Positions 1 to 7,669 of a DNA stretch of 49,660 nucleotides are shown here, piece after piece. Origin of the DNA: CAZAYY01 sp964489525. GTDB lineage: Bacteria > Chloroflexota > Anaerolineae > Anaerolineales > JABWBV01. The position numbers were made by a program, and so were the translations under genes. Where the stretch lies: assembly GCA_964489525.1 (NCBI GenBank), contig CAZAYY010000028.1, forward strand, positions 1-49,660, given 5' to 3'. A model generated the notes under the pieces. It searched no databases and had not been told where the DNA came from. It saw only the letters and a list, made by a program, of their open reading frames with translations. Position 1 is the first letter of the stretch. Every line of letters starts with the position of its first letter.

Positions 1-425
1 GTGCTGGCCTGGACAAACGCCACGGCGGTGTACTGGGCTGCCTGGGCGGTGGCGGTGCTTTGCCGTTCCACCTGGGCGGCGGACTGGGTGGAGGATTGTG
101 CGGTGGCGGATGCGTGCAAGTTTGCCTGCCCTGCCGTGGCTGTGGCAGCCTGCGCCTGCTCGGTTTGCCGCGCCAGCGCTACCTCGGTTGCAGAGGATGC
201 TGTCATCTGCAGCGCCACCAGGGTGCCTTCGGCAGCCAGTTCTGCCATCCGGCTTTCGCCCGCCTGGCGGGTGGCGCGGGCTTGCAGGGCTGCCACCTGG
301 TCCGTTGCCACATACGCCGGCATCGGCGTGGGCAGCTCGCTCCACCCGCTCCCTGGGGCTGGGGCGCAGGCAGAGATGGCAAAAATCAGCATCAAGAGGG
401 ACAAACCCTTTGCCATGGCTGCCAT
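1..425 (-). CDS. Putative lipoprotein, Ala/Thr/Gln-rich (C-terminus beyond window)
   Basis: The reverse strand is open from an ATG at 425 to the window edge. The product starts MAAMAKGLSLLMLIFAISAC, which is a signal peptide with a lipobox (ISAC), followed by a long low-complexity helical stretch rich in Ala, Thr, Gln and Glu (repeated TA, TQ and AQA). The ATG at 425 begins one base after the stop of the upstream gene. A second ATG at 416 has a GGATGG upstream and is an equally good start. A lipid-anchored extracytoplasmic helical or coiled-coil protein is likely, and its function is not recognisable. It is last in the visible part of the element's operon. Confidence 0.62.
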   Translation of the reverse strand, partial: MAAMAKGLSLLMLIFAISACAPAPGSGWSELPTPMPAYVATDQVAALQARATRQAGESRMAELAAEGTLVALQMTASSATEVALARQTEQAQAATATAGQANLHASATAQSSTQSAAQVERQSTATAQAAQYTAVAFVQAS

Positions 426-426
426 C

Positions 427-828
427 CTAAAACCCCCAGCGGTCCAGGAGGAGGGTTTCTTCTTCCTCTTCAACTTCTTCGGGCAGGTAGACCAATGGTG
501 CAGGCTGCTGCGGTAACGCCGGCCGCTGCACCCCATCCACCCGTCCCCAGCGGGCATTGGGTCCAGGCGCCCAGCGCCCGGGGGGTTGCTGCCGCGCTCG
601 CGAGCGCCATACAACCGCCAGTCCAAAGCCGCCAGCCGCTCCGGCGACCAGTGTCACCAGGGCAATGAACCCGCTGATACACTGGTTGGTGAGCAGGGTG
701 GTGGCAAGTGTGGCAAAAGCCACACCGTTTGCCAGGCTGGCGGCGGCGCTGGTCAGGGCGGTGCCCAGGGCGAGCAAGGCGATGACGCCAGCAAAGCCAA
801 GGAAAAGGGAAATTCCGAAAGTTTTCAT
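427..828 (-). CDS. Small membrane protein with acidic C-terminus
   Basis: This 133-residue protein has two hydrophobic segments (about residues 5-28 and 40-72), then an Arg-rich stretch, a Pro/Trp-rich part and a run of Glu near the C-terminus (EEVEEEEETL). Its start is well supported: an AGGAGG lies just upstream of the ATG at 828, and the start overlaps the stop of the preceding gene in an ATGA. It is co-transcribed with the replication genes and the following lipoprotein. No family is recognised. A membrane component of the element (anchoring, exclusion or transfer) is only a guess from context. Confidence 0.7.
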   Translation of the reverse strand: MKTFGISLFLGFAGVIALLALGTALTSAAASLANGVAFATLATTLLTNQCISGFIALVTLVAGAAGGFGLAVVWRSRARQQPPGRWAPGPNARWGRVDGVQRPALPQQPAPLVYLPEEVEEEEETLLLDRWGF

Positions 829-1355
829 GAGCTCCCTCCTGGCAGAAGCCGATCAGCGCCTCGCTGCCCAATCACAAAGCGCATCACCTCTGCGGGCCAG
901 CGGGCTTCCTGGCGGTAGCGGTCAAGCCGAGCGGTATATGCCGCCAGAAACTGCGCCCGATCGGACACGGTGTTTTCTGAAGCACACAACCGCTGCCAAC
1001 CAAACAGGTGGACAACTTCGGCAATCAAAGGATGGCTAAACTGCAAGGTCTCGCCAAAAGTGGTCAGCCAACCGACCCGGTCCATCTCTCGAAGCACCTC
1101 ACCCCAGGCTGCGTGGGCATCGGGCAAGGGGTCTGCCGCCTCCTGCACATCCAGGGCGGCCTGGCGCAGTTCGGCAATGGTTGGGAAAAACTTAGAGGTG
1201 GCAATGTGCGCGAACGCAGCCTGCTGGAGCAGTTCCCCTGGAATATCGGACAATAAACGGGCATACAGGGGAATCGTGCCGTCGTTTGCGCCGCTGTTGG
1301 GGTATGCGGCTGTCAGAATGGCCATGATTTTCAGAATCTCGGTTTCAGAAGCCAT
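825..1355 (-). CDS. Helicase-loader-like protein (phage SPP1 G39P type)
   Basis: This 176-residue protein has an N-terminal part (residues 5-70) that fits the replicative-helicase loader/inhibitor family named after SPP1 G39P: a short helical domain with LKIMAILTAAYPN, then LYARLLSDIPGELLQQAA and SKFFPTIAELRQAAL. In SPP1, G39P binds the DnaB-type helicase and hands it to the origin-bound initiator. Here it follows the initiator (11-base overlap) and the helicase in one operon, which fits that role. The C-terminal half is helical with no recognised motif. The family call rests on the pattern of the N-terminal motif and on context. Confidence 0.68.
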   Translation of the reverse strand: MASETEILKIMAILTAAYPNSGANDGTIPLYARLLSDIPGELLQQAAFAHIATSKFFPTIAELRQAALDVQEAADPLPDAHAAWGEVLREMDRVGWLTTFGETLQFSHPLIAEVVHLFGWQRLCASENTVSDRAQFLAAYTARLDRYRQEARWPAEVMRFVIGQRGADRLLPGGSS

Positions 1356-2679
1356 TTTCTCCTCCGTTTGAAACCTCAGTTGGGTTTAGATATTTTTGAA
1401 GTTGGGACAACATAGTGCCTTGCCGGGCGGGTGCACCGTTTGACCGTGAACCACCCCTGGTGTGCGATTTTTGCGCAGCCCGTCCGTTGGTGGACCAATC
1501 TGCCAGGACCCGGTCTGCATAAGGCAGCAGCCTGTCGTTGCGGGCAACCCCTGCACCGGTGTGCAGTGCATCCAGCAGCCATGCCACACCACTGGAACCA
1601 GACACCCTGGCAGGCGCATCCACGCGCGCTGCCATGCGCCGCAGTCGAGCCAGAGTAACAGCAGTGATTTCATGCCCGGCATCTTTGAGCAGGTCTACCG
1701 CAGCAACCAGATCGGCATCAATCACAACAGGTGCAGAAGCCTTTTCTGAGCCGGAGGCCGAAGATTGCAGCGTATCTCCGGTCACCTGGGATAATCCAGG
1801 TCCCGGAGAGATCGGCTGGGATTCGGGGTCGGGAACAGCCAGGTTCCGGCGCTGCCGGATGATGCGGGTGCAGTATGTAAATCGTTGAACGGGTTTGGCT
1901 GCCTGGGCAAAAGCAAAGGCAATGCCAGAGGCAATTTCGTCTTCAGTAAACCCATCATTCACCAAGGCATTGGCAGCCCGAATTTCTCTTGGGCTGGGGG
2001 TGTAAACGCCACCGTGTTGATGGGCAAAAAGGTTGAGGGCTGTTTGTGCCAGGGGTGAGGCCTGGCTGGGGTCGGGCGATTTCTCCTCCTCATCTTCTTT
2101 AATCTTCTTAATATTTGTGGTGAATTTTTCGACAGGGGTGGTGGAAAATTCATCACGGACCGTGTCGAATTTTTCGACACGGTGAATTTGTTTTTGCAGA
2201 CGGTTTTCCAAATCCCCTGAAACCAGGTACAGTTTACTGCCGGCATACTGGCCACGTGAATCCCGAAATTCTTTGCCGGCCGGCAAATCGAGGATTCTGA
2301 TCAGGTAACCATCCTCGGCCGATGCAAGTTTTTCCGTGCAGGCCACCACCGTCTGGCGATGAAAGCCCAGCTCTGCCGCCAGGCCAGTATCCGTAATGCG
2401 GGCATACAGGCGGCCTTCGTCTTCCTGGGTGGCCATCCCGAGGGAGATCAACAGCTGAAGATCGGCCCCTGTAAGCGGGCGGCTGTGCATCACAATTGCC
2501 AGGAAAACCATAAACCGCTTAGCGTCTGAGCCAAATTTTTCGCGATACCAACCGCTGGAAAAAACCTCGGCAAACAGACGGGTGGAAATTTCAAAACCCT
2601 CCGCCCAGGCAGCCCGATCTGTGGCAAAGGTCAGAGACTGCTCGTATTGAAACTTAATCAGGCGCTGCTGGGTGGTCAT
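1345..2679 (-). CDS. Replication initiator / replisome-organiser-like protein
   Basis: This 444-residue protein lies between the helicase and loader genes. The N-terminal half contains a winged-helix-like segment (about residues 85-130, LAAELGFHRQTVVACTEKL). A charged linker (about residues 175-205) runs into a helical domain at about 215-280 (PSPREIRAANALVNDGFTED, then IASGIAFAFAQ). This layout of DNA-binding head, acidic linker and helicase- or loader-binding tail is typical of phage replisome organisers (lambda O, SPP1 G38P, DnaD-like proteins). The start at 2679 overlaps the dnaB stop (ATGA). The coding DNA itself carries palindromic repeats that may be the origin. It cannot be assigned to a named family by eye. 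Confidence 0.6.
   Translation of the reverse strand: MTTQQRLIKFQYEQSLTFATDRAAWAEGFEISTRLFAEVFSSGWYREKFGSDAKRFMVFLAIVMHSRPLTGADLQLLISLGMATQEDEGRLYARITDTGLAAELGFHRQTVVACTEKLASAEDGYLIRILDLPAGKEFRDSRGQYAGSKLYLVSGDLENRLQKQIHRVEKFDTVRDEFSTTPVEKFTTNIKKIKEDEEEKSPDPSQASPLAQTALNLFAHQHGGVYTPSPREIRAANALVNDGFTEDEIASGIAFAFAQAAKPVQRFTYCTRIIRQRRNLAVPDPESQPISPGPGLSQVTGDTLQSSASGSEKASAPVVIDADLVAAVDLLKDAGHEITAVTLARLRRMAARVDAPARVSGSSGVAWLLDALHTGAGVARNDRLLPYADRVLADWSTNGRAAQKSHTRGGSRSNGAPARQGTMLSQLQKYLNPTEVSNGGENGF
2117..2205. other. Candidate replication origin: iterons/dyad inside the initiator gene
   Basis: Within the linker region of the initiator gene lie repeats of the core TGAATTTTTCGACA. One copy is at 2121-2134. 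An inverted, degenerate copy is at 2141-2156. A perfect dyad sits at 2159-2183, with 11-base arms ACCGTGTCGAA and TTCGACACGGT around TTT. A partial copy starts at 2181. An AT-rich tract (about 2095-2116) flanks them. Lambda ori and SPP1 oriL are likewise embedded in their initiator genes. The repeats encode the protein repeat VEKF(D/T), so protein-level repetition is an alternative cause, although it would not by itself require a perfect DNA dyad. Confidence 0.5.
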
Positions 2680-3989
2680 GGTTGAATCTCCGGAGCGTTA
2701 ACCGCGACAAACTTGGTCCGGGCTGCGATAAAGGTCACGGGAACGTGCCCGACTGGCCCATTTCGGTTTTTGGCAACAATCAATGAACCTGCACCTGGGG
2801 AACCATTTTGAGTCTGGTGGATGAAGAGCACAACATCGGCGTCCTGCTCAATTGCACCAGATTCCCGTAAATCACTCAGCACCGGCATTTTGTTATCGCG
2901 CGCTTCAACAGCCCGCGATAACTGTGCCGCTACAATAACCGGCACACCTAATTCCTTGGCAATGACCTTGATCTGCCGGGAAATGGCGGTGACTTCCTCC
3001 TGGCGGTTATAAAACTTACTGCCCCCTGACATCAGTTGGAGATAATCCACAATAACCAGGTCTATCTTCTGGCGGGAAGCCAGGCGGCGCAGGTGAATCC
3101 GAAGCTGGGCCGGGGTGAGGGTGGGGGTGTCGTTCAAAATAATCGGTGCATCTTCAAGCAATTCCATGACCCCATGAACATGCTTCCATTGATCATCCGT
3201 CAGGTGACCGGTGCGCAGAACCTGGGCGCTGATGCCGGTGTGCATTGCCAGGATGCGCTGAACAACATGGTCGCTGGACATTTCCAGCGAAAAGAAAACC
3301 ACCCGCTTTCTTTCTAAGCGGGCAATATGCTCCGATATCCCACACAACAACGAAGTCTTACCCATCCCGGGCCGGGCCGCCACAATGACGACATCCCCCG
3401 GCTGCAGTCCACCCAACAGCTTATCCAGGTCCAGAAACCCGGTTGGAACACCGGGCGGGGTTTTCTGGTTGGCTGCCGTATACATCTGGTCATATACCCT
3501 CGAGAGTACTTCCTTAAAAGATTGCATGTTCTCGGAAACCAGGTTGTTGGATACCCTGGTCAGAGCCTGCTCCGCCTGGGCCAGCATGTCTTCAGGGTCC
3601 AGGTCGTCTTTGTGAGCCAGGGTGGCTACTTTGGACGCCGCATCCAACAACTGGCGCTGCAATGAATGCTTTTTGATGATTTGAGCATAATCCAAAACAT
3701 GCAGAGAGCTGACCGTAGCGGTGAGCAGCCCGCTCAAAAAAGCAGGTCCCCCCACTTCCTCCAATTTTCCACGGCGTTCCAGCTCTTCGGTTATGGTAAC
3801 GAAGTCCACTTCCTGGCCTTTTTCAATCAGGCTGACCAGCGCATTCCAAATAACCTGGTGCCTGAGAAGGTGGAAATCCGACCCGGTTAAACCGTTCGCA
3901 ATGTCCCAATACCGGTTGGCGTTCAACAATAGGCCGCCCAACAGGGCTTCTTCTGCCATGCGGTTGTGCAGTTCGGGCTGGGCGCTCAT
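2676..3989 (-). CDS. dnaB: Replicative DNA helicase, DnaB family (element-borne)
   Basis: This 437-residue DnaB helicase has an N-terminal DnaB domain (residues 5-105, beginning with the canonical NRMAEEALLGGLLLNANRYW). Its C-terminal RecA-type motor contains Walker A ARPGMGKTSL near residue 205, a Walker B-type strand IDLVIVDYLQLM, and the late motif RESGAIEQDADVVLFIHQ. The length is close to that of chromosomal DnaB. It unwinds DNA ahead of the fork, loaded as a hexamer. Placement directly upstream of an initiator and a loader, next to a tRNA scar, suggests a helicase dedicated to the element rather than the host copy. It could also be a captured host dnaB. Confidence 0.92.
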   Translation of the reverse strand: MSAQPELHNRMAEEALLGGLLLNANRYWDIANGLTGSDFHLLRHQVIWNALVSLIEKGQEVDFVTITEELERRGKLEEVGGPAFLSGLLTATVSSLHVLDYAQIIKKHSLQRQLLDAASKVATLAHKDDLDPEDMLAQAEQALTRVSNNLVSENMQSFKEVLSRVYDQMYTAANQKTPPGVPTGFLDLDKLLGGLQPGDVVIVAARPGMGKTSLLCGISEHIARLERKRVVFFSLEMSSDHVVQRILAMHTGISAQVLRTGHLTDDQWKHVHGVMELLEDAPIILNDTPTLTPAQLRIHLRRLASRQKIDLVIVDYLQLMSGGSKFYNRQEEVTAISRQIKVIAKELGVPVIVAAQLSRAVEARDNKMPVLSDLRESGAIEQDADVVLFIHQTQNGSPGAGSLIVAKNRNGPVGHVPVTFIAARTKFVAVNAPEIQP

Positions 3990-4067
3990 TGCACACCTCC
4001 ACCATGTTCAGGGTCAACAAAACCGGGGTTGGATGCAATTTGGTTGCAATTGGTGTTTAATGGGTTG

Positions 4068-4130
4068 CGGGTATAACCCGATTTTGGGCGTTTAAGGCCC
4101 AATAATGGCATTAAAACAGGTTGTTTTAAT
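4068..4130. promoter_or_regulatory. Three short palindromes upstream of the element's dnaB
   Basis: The gap between dnaB and the tRNA scar contains three consecutive inverted repeats: CGGGT-ATA-ACCCG at 4068-4080, TTGGGC-N7-GCCCAA at 4084-4102, and ATTAAAAC-AGGTT-GTTTTAAT at 4110-4130. They lie where the promoter and operator of the minus-strand operon should be, or where the integrase arm sites of an att region would be. No clear -35/-10 pair was chosen. They are candidate operators or recombinase-binding sites. Confidence 0.4.
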
Positions 4131-4171
4131 GGAAATATCCCACATTTTGAAGTTTGCTGGCACACCCTCCA

Positions 4172-4214
4172 ACTTCGGATCAGAGGGTTGTGGGTTCGAG
4201 TCCTGCCTGAGGCG
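4172..4214 (+). pseudogene. 3' fragment of tRNA-Arg(UCG), probable attR core
   Basis: From ACTTCGGATCAGA the sequence follows the tRNA pattern: anticodon loop CTTCGGA (anticodon UCG), the 3' strand of the anticodon stem (TCAGA), a 5-base variable loop, a T arm GTGGG-TTCGAGT-CCTGC with full stem pairing, then the 3' acceptor strand CTGAGGC and discriminator G. The 5' strand of the anticodon stem does not pair (TCCAA where TCTGA is needed), and no matching acceptor 5' strand or D arm lies upstream. It is therefore a truncated tRNA. The break falls at the anticodon loop, a usual crossover point for tRNA-specific tyrosine integrases. Confidence 0.78.
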
Positions 4215-4219
4215 CAGCG

Positions 4220-4263
4220 ACCGGTGGTGGTTTGGTTGGCAAATCCACCACCGGTTTTGGTTT
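4220..4263 (+). terminator. Rho-independent terminator of the former tRNA-Arg gene
   Basis: A perfect 11-bp stem ACCGGTGGTGG (4220-4230) / CCACCACCGGT (4245-4255) with a 14-base loop is followed by TTTTGGTTT. It stands six bases after the tRNA fragment, as expected for the terminator of the original tRNA gene, which integration left in place. Confidence 0.78.
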
Positions 4264-4271
4264 AAAGAAGG

Positions 4272-6998
4272 TCAGGCTTGCGCTTTTCGAGCCGCCAGTT
4301 TCTCAATTTCTGCATAGAACAAGACCAAGGCCCCCACACCAATGCTCAAAAGCAGGTCGGGCAGGGTGAGCGTGGTTGTTTTTAGATAGGTTTGCAGCGC
4401 GGGAACATATAGCGCTGCCAGTTGGGCAATGGTCACCACAAGGGCCAGGCCCAGCAAAGGCTTGTTTGAAAACAGGCCTACCTTAAAAATGGAATCGGAA
4501 CCACTGCGGATACCAAATGCCTGCCAGACCTGGGCGAAGGCCAACGTGGTAAACATCATCGTTTGCCAATCTTCATGACCGGAAAAATAGTGCCAGGCAC
4601 CCATCCCCAACGAAAGCGCCCCAATCAGCACCCCAAAGCGCACCACCTGTCCCCCCAAACCACCGCTAAAAATACCAGCATTGGGCGCAACCGGTTTGCG
4701 CTTCATCACATTCTGCTCGGCAGGCTCTAACCCCAACCCCACCCCCAGCAATCCATCCGTCAGCAGGTTCAACCAGAGCAACTGCAAAGGTAAAAGCGGC
4801 GCTGGAAGACCCACCAAAACGCCCACAAGCATCACCAAAATCTTACCGAAATTACCCCCAATGGAAAACTTAATGAACTTGCGCAGGTTGTCGTAAATCA
4901 CCCGCCCTTCTTCAACCGCCGCCACAATGGTTTTAAAATTATCATCCTGTAATACCATTTTTGCAGCTTCTTTCGAAACATCCGTACCCGTGATGCCCAT
5001 CGCCACGCCAATATCCGCAGTTTTTAGCGCTGGAGCATCATTCACCCCATCGCCAGTCATCGCAGTAACGTGCCCACGCGCCTGCAAAGCGTTCACAATG
5101 CGCAGCTTGTGCTCTGGCGAAACCCTGGCAAATACTGCGATTTCTTCCACCACCTCGCGCAGTTGGTCTTCCGAGAGATGGGTCAGTTCCACACCGGTCA
5201 TCGCCCGGCCATTTTCGTCGGTAATGCCCAGTTCGCGGGCAATGTGCAGAGCCGTCAGCGGGTGATCGCCAGTGATCATCACCGGACGAATACCGGCCAT
5301 TTTGGCTTGGGCAACCGCATCTTTCACCTCCGGGCGCGGCGGGTCAATAATCCCCACAAAACCAACAATGGTCAGCCCGGTTTCGAGCACCGTACCGCTT
5401 TCCGGTTGGTCATAGGTCTTAAACGCCACTCCGAGCACCCGCATCCCGTTTTCTGCAAGCGAGCGGTTAGCCGCTTCGATACGCAGGCGGTAATCTGCCG
5501 TCAACGGGTGACGCGCCCCATTTTCCCAAACATGGGTCGAAACTTCCAAAAGCCCATCCACAGCCCCTTTGGTAAACGAAATGTACGCCGCATAGGGAGC
5601 GACTACATCCAACAGCTCCCGAATGGCCGACTGTTCACTCCTGGCCAAGTTGTGCAGGGTGGTCATGCGCTTTCTTTCTGAATCAAACGGAAGTTCGCCC
5701 ACCCGCGGCTTATGCTCATCCAAATCCGCTTTCATCAAGCCGAATTTAGCCGCCGCCACAACCAAAGCACCCTCGGTTGGGTCGCCAATCGCCCGGAATT
5801 TTTTACCATCGGAATCGTCATCCACCTGCAAACGGGCGTCATTACACAGCGCGCCGCCAATTAACAGCAGGCTGAGCGACCCTTTGGGGGTGGACAGCGC
5901 TTTTCCGCTCAATTCCACCACCCCATGGCCGCGCTGGTCGGTCTCCTCACTCACTGTCACCCGGTCGCCAGCCACATCCAACACGGTAACCGTCATCCGG
6001 TTTTCCGTTAAGGTACCGGTTTTGTCCGAACAGATGGTCGTCACCGAACCCAGGGTTTCCACCGCTGGCAGCTTGCGAATCAAGGCATTACGGGCCAGCA
6101 TGCGCCGTGCCCCCAACGCCAGGGTGATCGTTACCACAGCAGGCAGCCCCTCAGGCACCACCGCAACAGCCACGCTAACTGCCAGCAGAAAGGCATCCAC
6201 CACCTGCGCACCGCGCCAGATGTCGAAAGCGGCAATCAGCCCGGCCACCACCAGGCCGCCCATCGCCAGCGTTTTGCCCAACTGGTCGAGCCGCTTTTGC
6301 AAAGGAGTCAGTTCCGCCTCCCCATGCTGCAGCAAAGCAGCAATATTCCCCAATTCGGTCTGCATGCCCGTGGCAATCACCAGCCCCGCCCCGCGCCCAT
6401 AGGAAACTATTGTGCCCATGTAAGCCATGTTTACCCGATCCCCCAACGGCAGTTCAGCTTTCTCAAGTGGATCGGTGTCTTTTTCAACTGCGTCCGATTC
6501 ACCCGTCAGAGCGGCTTCCTGAATGCGCAGGTTGACGCTTTCCACCAGGCGCAAATCCGCCGGGACAAGGTTGCCCGCTTCAAGCAGAACCCAATCCCCT
6601 GGAACCAGGTCACGCGCCGAAATTTCCACTACCTGCCCGTCGCGCCGGACCCTCACCTGGGGTACGGCCAGCTTTTTCAGCGCGTCCATTGCCTTTTCAG
6701 CGCGGTACTCCTGGAAAAAGCCGAGCAGGCCAAAGAGCAAAACAATCGCAAAAATGGCCGAAGCCTCCTGCCACTTTCCCAGCAGCGCAGAGACTGCCGC
6801 CGCAGCAATCAGGATGAGCACCATCGTGGCGGTGAACTGCTCCCAAAGGATTTTCCACGGGCCGCGGGTGCTTTTTTCAACCAGTTCATTCGGCCCATAC
6901 TTTCCGAGACGGGCAACTGCCTCGCCGGAACTTAACCCTTTCGAGGAAGAATTCTTCTGTTTAATCACATCTTCAAAGGGGATTTGGTGCCAATTCAT
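4272..6998 (-). CDS. P-type cation ATPase (PMCA/PacL type, Ca2+/Mn2+)
   Basis: This 908-residue type II P-type ATPase has an N-terminal cation-ATPase domain (residues 1-70), an actuator loop with the TGES motif (LTGESDAVEK), TM4 with PEGLP, the phosphorylation site CSDKTGTLTENR near residue 325, the hinge GDGVNDAPALKTADIGVAMG near 650, and C-terminal membrane helices. It exports divalent cations from the cytoplasm at the cost of ATP. The family alone would suggest Ca2+. The manganese riboswitch in its leader (7069-7157) argues for Mn2+, or Ca2+ and Mn2+ together, as proposed for other P-type ATPases under this riboswitch. The start at 6998 is preceded by AGGAG. It is monocistronic. Confidence 0.93.
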   Translation of the reverse strand: MNWHQIPFEDVIKQKNSSSKGLSSGEAVARLGKYGPNELVEKSTRGPWKILWEQFTATMVLILIAAAAVSALLGKWQEASAIFAIVLLFGLLGFFQEYRAEKAMDALKKLAVPQVRVRRDGQVVEISARDLVPGDWVLLEAGNLVPADLRLVESVNLRIQEAALTGESDAVEKDTDPLEKAELPLGDRVNMAYMGTIVSYGRGAGLVIATGMQTELGNIAALLQHGEAELTPLQKRLDQLGKTLAMGGLVVAGLIAAFDIWRGAQVVDAFLLAVSVAVAVVPEGLPAVVTITLALGARRMLARNALIRKLPAVETLGSVTTICSDKTGTLTENRMTVTVLDVAGDRVTVSEETDQRGHGVVELSGKALSTPKGSLSLLLIGGALCNDARLQVDDDSDGKKFRAIGDPTEGALVVAAAKFGLMKADLDEHKPRVGELPFDSERKRMTTLHNLARSEQSAIRELLDVVAPYAAYISFTKGAVDGLLEVSTHVWENGARHPLTADYRLRIEAANRSLAENGMRVLGVAFKTYDQPESGTVLETGLTIVGFVGIIDPPRPEVKDAVAQAKMAGIRPVMITGDHPLTALHIARELGITDENGRAMTGVELTHLSEDQLREVVEEIAVFARVSPEHKLRIVNALQARGHVTAMTGDGVNDAPALKTADIGVAMGITGTDVSKEAAKMVLQDDNFKTIVAAVEEGRVIYDNLRKFIKFSIGGNFGKILVMLVGVLVGLPAPLLPLQLLWLNLLTDGLLGVGLGLEPAEQNVMKRKPVAPNAGIFSGGLGGQVVRFGVLIGALSLGMGAWHYFSGHEDWQTMMFTTLAFAQVWQAFGIRSGSDSIFKVGLFSNKPLLGLALVVTIAQLAALYVPALQTYLKTTTLTLPDLLLSIGVGALVLFYAEIEKLAARKAQA

Positions 6999-7035
6999 AT
7001 ATTCTCCTATTCAAATAAATTATCGGCGTTTGGTT

Positions 7036-7078
7036 AATAAAAATAAGACCGCCGCCAATCGGGTTTGGCGATGGTCTT
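7036..7078 (-). terminator. Riboswitch-controlled terminator before the P-type ATPase
   Basis: Reading the minus strand, AAGACC pairs with GGTCTT and, inside it, CGCCAA pairs with TTGGCG. A T-rich tail (ATTTTTATT) follows, ending about 37 bases before the ATPase start. The 5' strand of the hairpin contains the AAGACC that also forms the 3' end of the aptamer. Ligand-bound aptamer and terminator are therefore mutually exclusive, so manganese should turn expression on. Confidence 0.82.
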
Positions 7079-7157
7079 GCCACTTATTGAGCAACCGGGA
7101 ACTTACATTCCGAAATGACGATTGCACATCCCGCAAGCGGGTGGCTACTCCCCATCG
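7069..7157 (-). promoter_or_regulatory. yybP-ykoY manganese riboswitch
   Basis: The minus strand shows the family's conserved parts in order: P1 (CGATGG at 7152-7157 pairing with CCATCG at 7069-7074), the loop GGGGAGTAGCC (7143-7153), a GC hairpin (ACCCGCTTGCGGGAT), the second loop CAATCGTCA, a hairpin closed by CCGG, and the terminal GGCAAGACC. Riboswitches of this family sense Mn2+ and often control exporters, including P-type ATPases. The overlapping terminator at 7036-7078 gives the switching mechanism. Confidence 0.9.
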
Positions 7158-7168
7158 GAGTTAAAAAC

Positions 7169-7197
7169 ATTATACATGCCTGTCCAGGTTTTGTCTA
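7169..7197 (-). promoter_or_regulatory. Promoter of the riboswitch-ATPase transcript
   Basis: On the minus strand, TAGACA (7192-7197) and TATAAT (7169-7174) are separated by 17 bases. Transcription would start near 7162, just before P1 of the riboswitch. Confidence 0.75.
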
Positions 7198-7299
7198 TTC
7201 TCCCCCCAGCATCTCTCAGGCTTTTCTTAAGGTTGGGGGGTTGGGTGCAAGCAGGCAACCGATTTGTTGGAAAGTGGGTACAATCTTCCTCAAAAAACG

Positions 7300-7557
7300 A
7301 TGGACACCCTGATACTCATTTACCTCTTTTTGAACCTTCTGGCTTTCCTGGCTTTTGGCCTGGACAAAATCCGCGCCAAAGCCCAAATGTGGCGCACCAC
7401 CGAGCGCACCCTGCTGGCCTGGTGCCTGGTGGGTGGGCCGGGGGCGCTGCTGGGCATGTGGGTGTTCCGCCATAAAACTCGCAAACCCATCTTCTGGCTT
7501 ACCGCCAGCGCCGGGGCACTGGGGGGCATGCTGCTGGTTTTTGCCCTCCTGGCTTAA
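7300..7557 (+). CDS. DUF1294 family small membrane protein
   Basis: This is an 85-residue protein if the ATG at 7300 is used (MDTLILIYLFLNLLAFLAFG). Three hydrophobic helices surround the family-typical DKIRAKAQMWRTTERTLL and GGPGALLGMWVFRHKTRKP. The pattern DK-(K/R)-A-W/M-R-x-x-E-x-x-L and the FRHKTRKPxF motif are characteristic of DUF1294. An in-frame ATG at 7264 would add 12 unconvincing residues and lies upstream of a TACAAT box (7279-7284), so the later start is preferred. The molecular role of the family is unknown. Confidence 0.85.
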   Translation: MDTLILIYLFLNLLAFLAFGLDKIRAKAQMWRTTERTLLAWCLVGGPGALLGMWVFRHKTRKPIFWLTASAGALGGMLLVFALLA

Positions 7558-7669
7558 GTTAAGGATTCGAAACCCCGCTCGATTTTCAATTGCGCAGGGC
7601 GCAGAATGATGCTACGATAGATAAGGGGGTTAAAATCCTGCCGGGATTTTGTCGTTATAAGGAGTTGGA

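Larger units (their letters stand above)
1..4214. mobile_element. Right end of an integrative element (attR at tRNA-Arg)
   Basis: The segment carries a phage- or plasmid-like replication module (helicase, initiator, helicase loader) with all genes on the minus strand and overlapping by a few bases. It ends at a tRNA-Arg 3' fragment at 4172-4214, beyond which ordinary chromosomal genes begin. In tRNA-targeted integration, the element rebuilds the tRNA at one end and leaves only the 3' part at the other. A plus-strand 3' fragment therefore puts the element on its left, where these genes are. The other end, the integrase and an intact tRNA-Arg would lie left of the window. Whether it is a prophage, an ICE or an integrated plasmid cannot be told. 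Confidence 0.62.

Noticed and set aside
4141..4216. Complete tRNA-Arg gene
   Set aside because: Only the 3' half fits. The 5' anticodon strand does not pair and there is no D arm or acceptor 5' strand upstream.
7264..7299. Longer start for the DUF1294 protein
   Set aside because: It would place the start codon upstream of the likely -10 box and adds residues not typical of the family.
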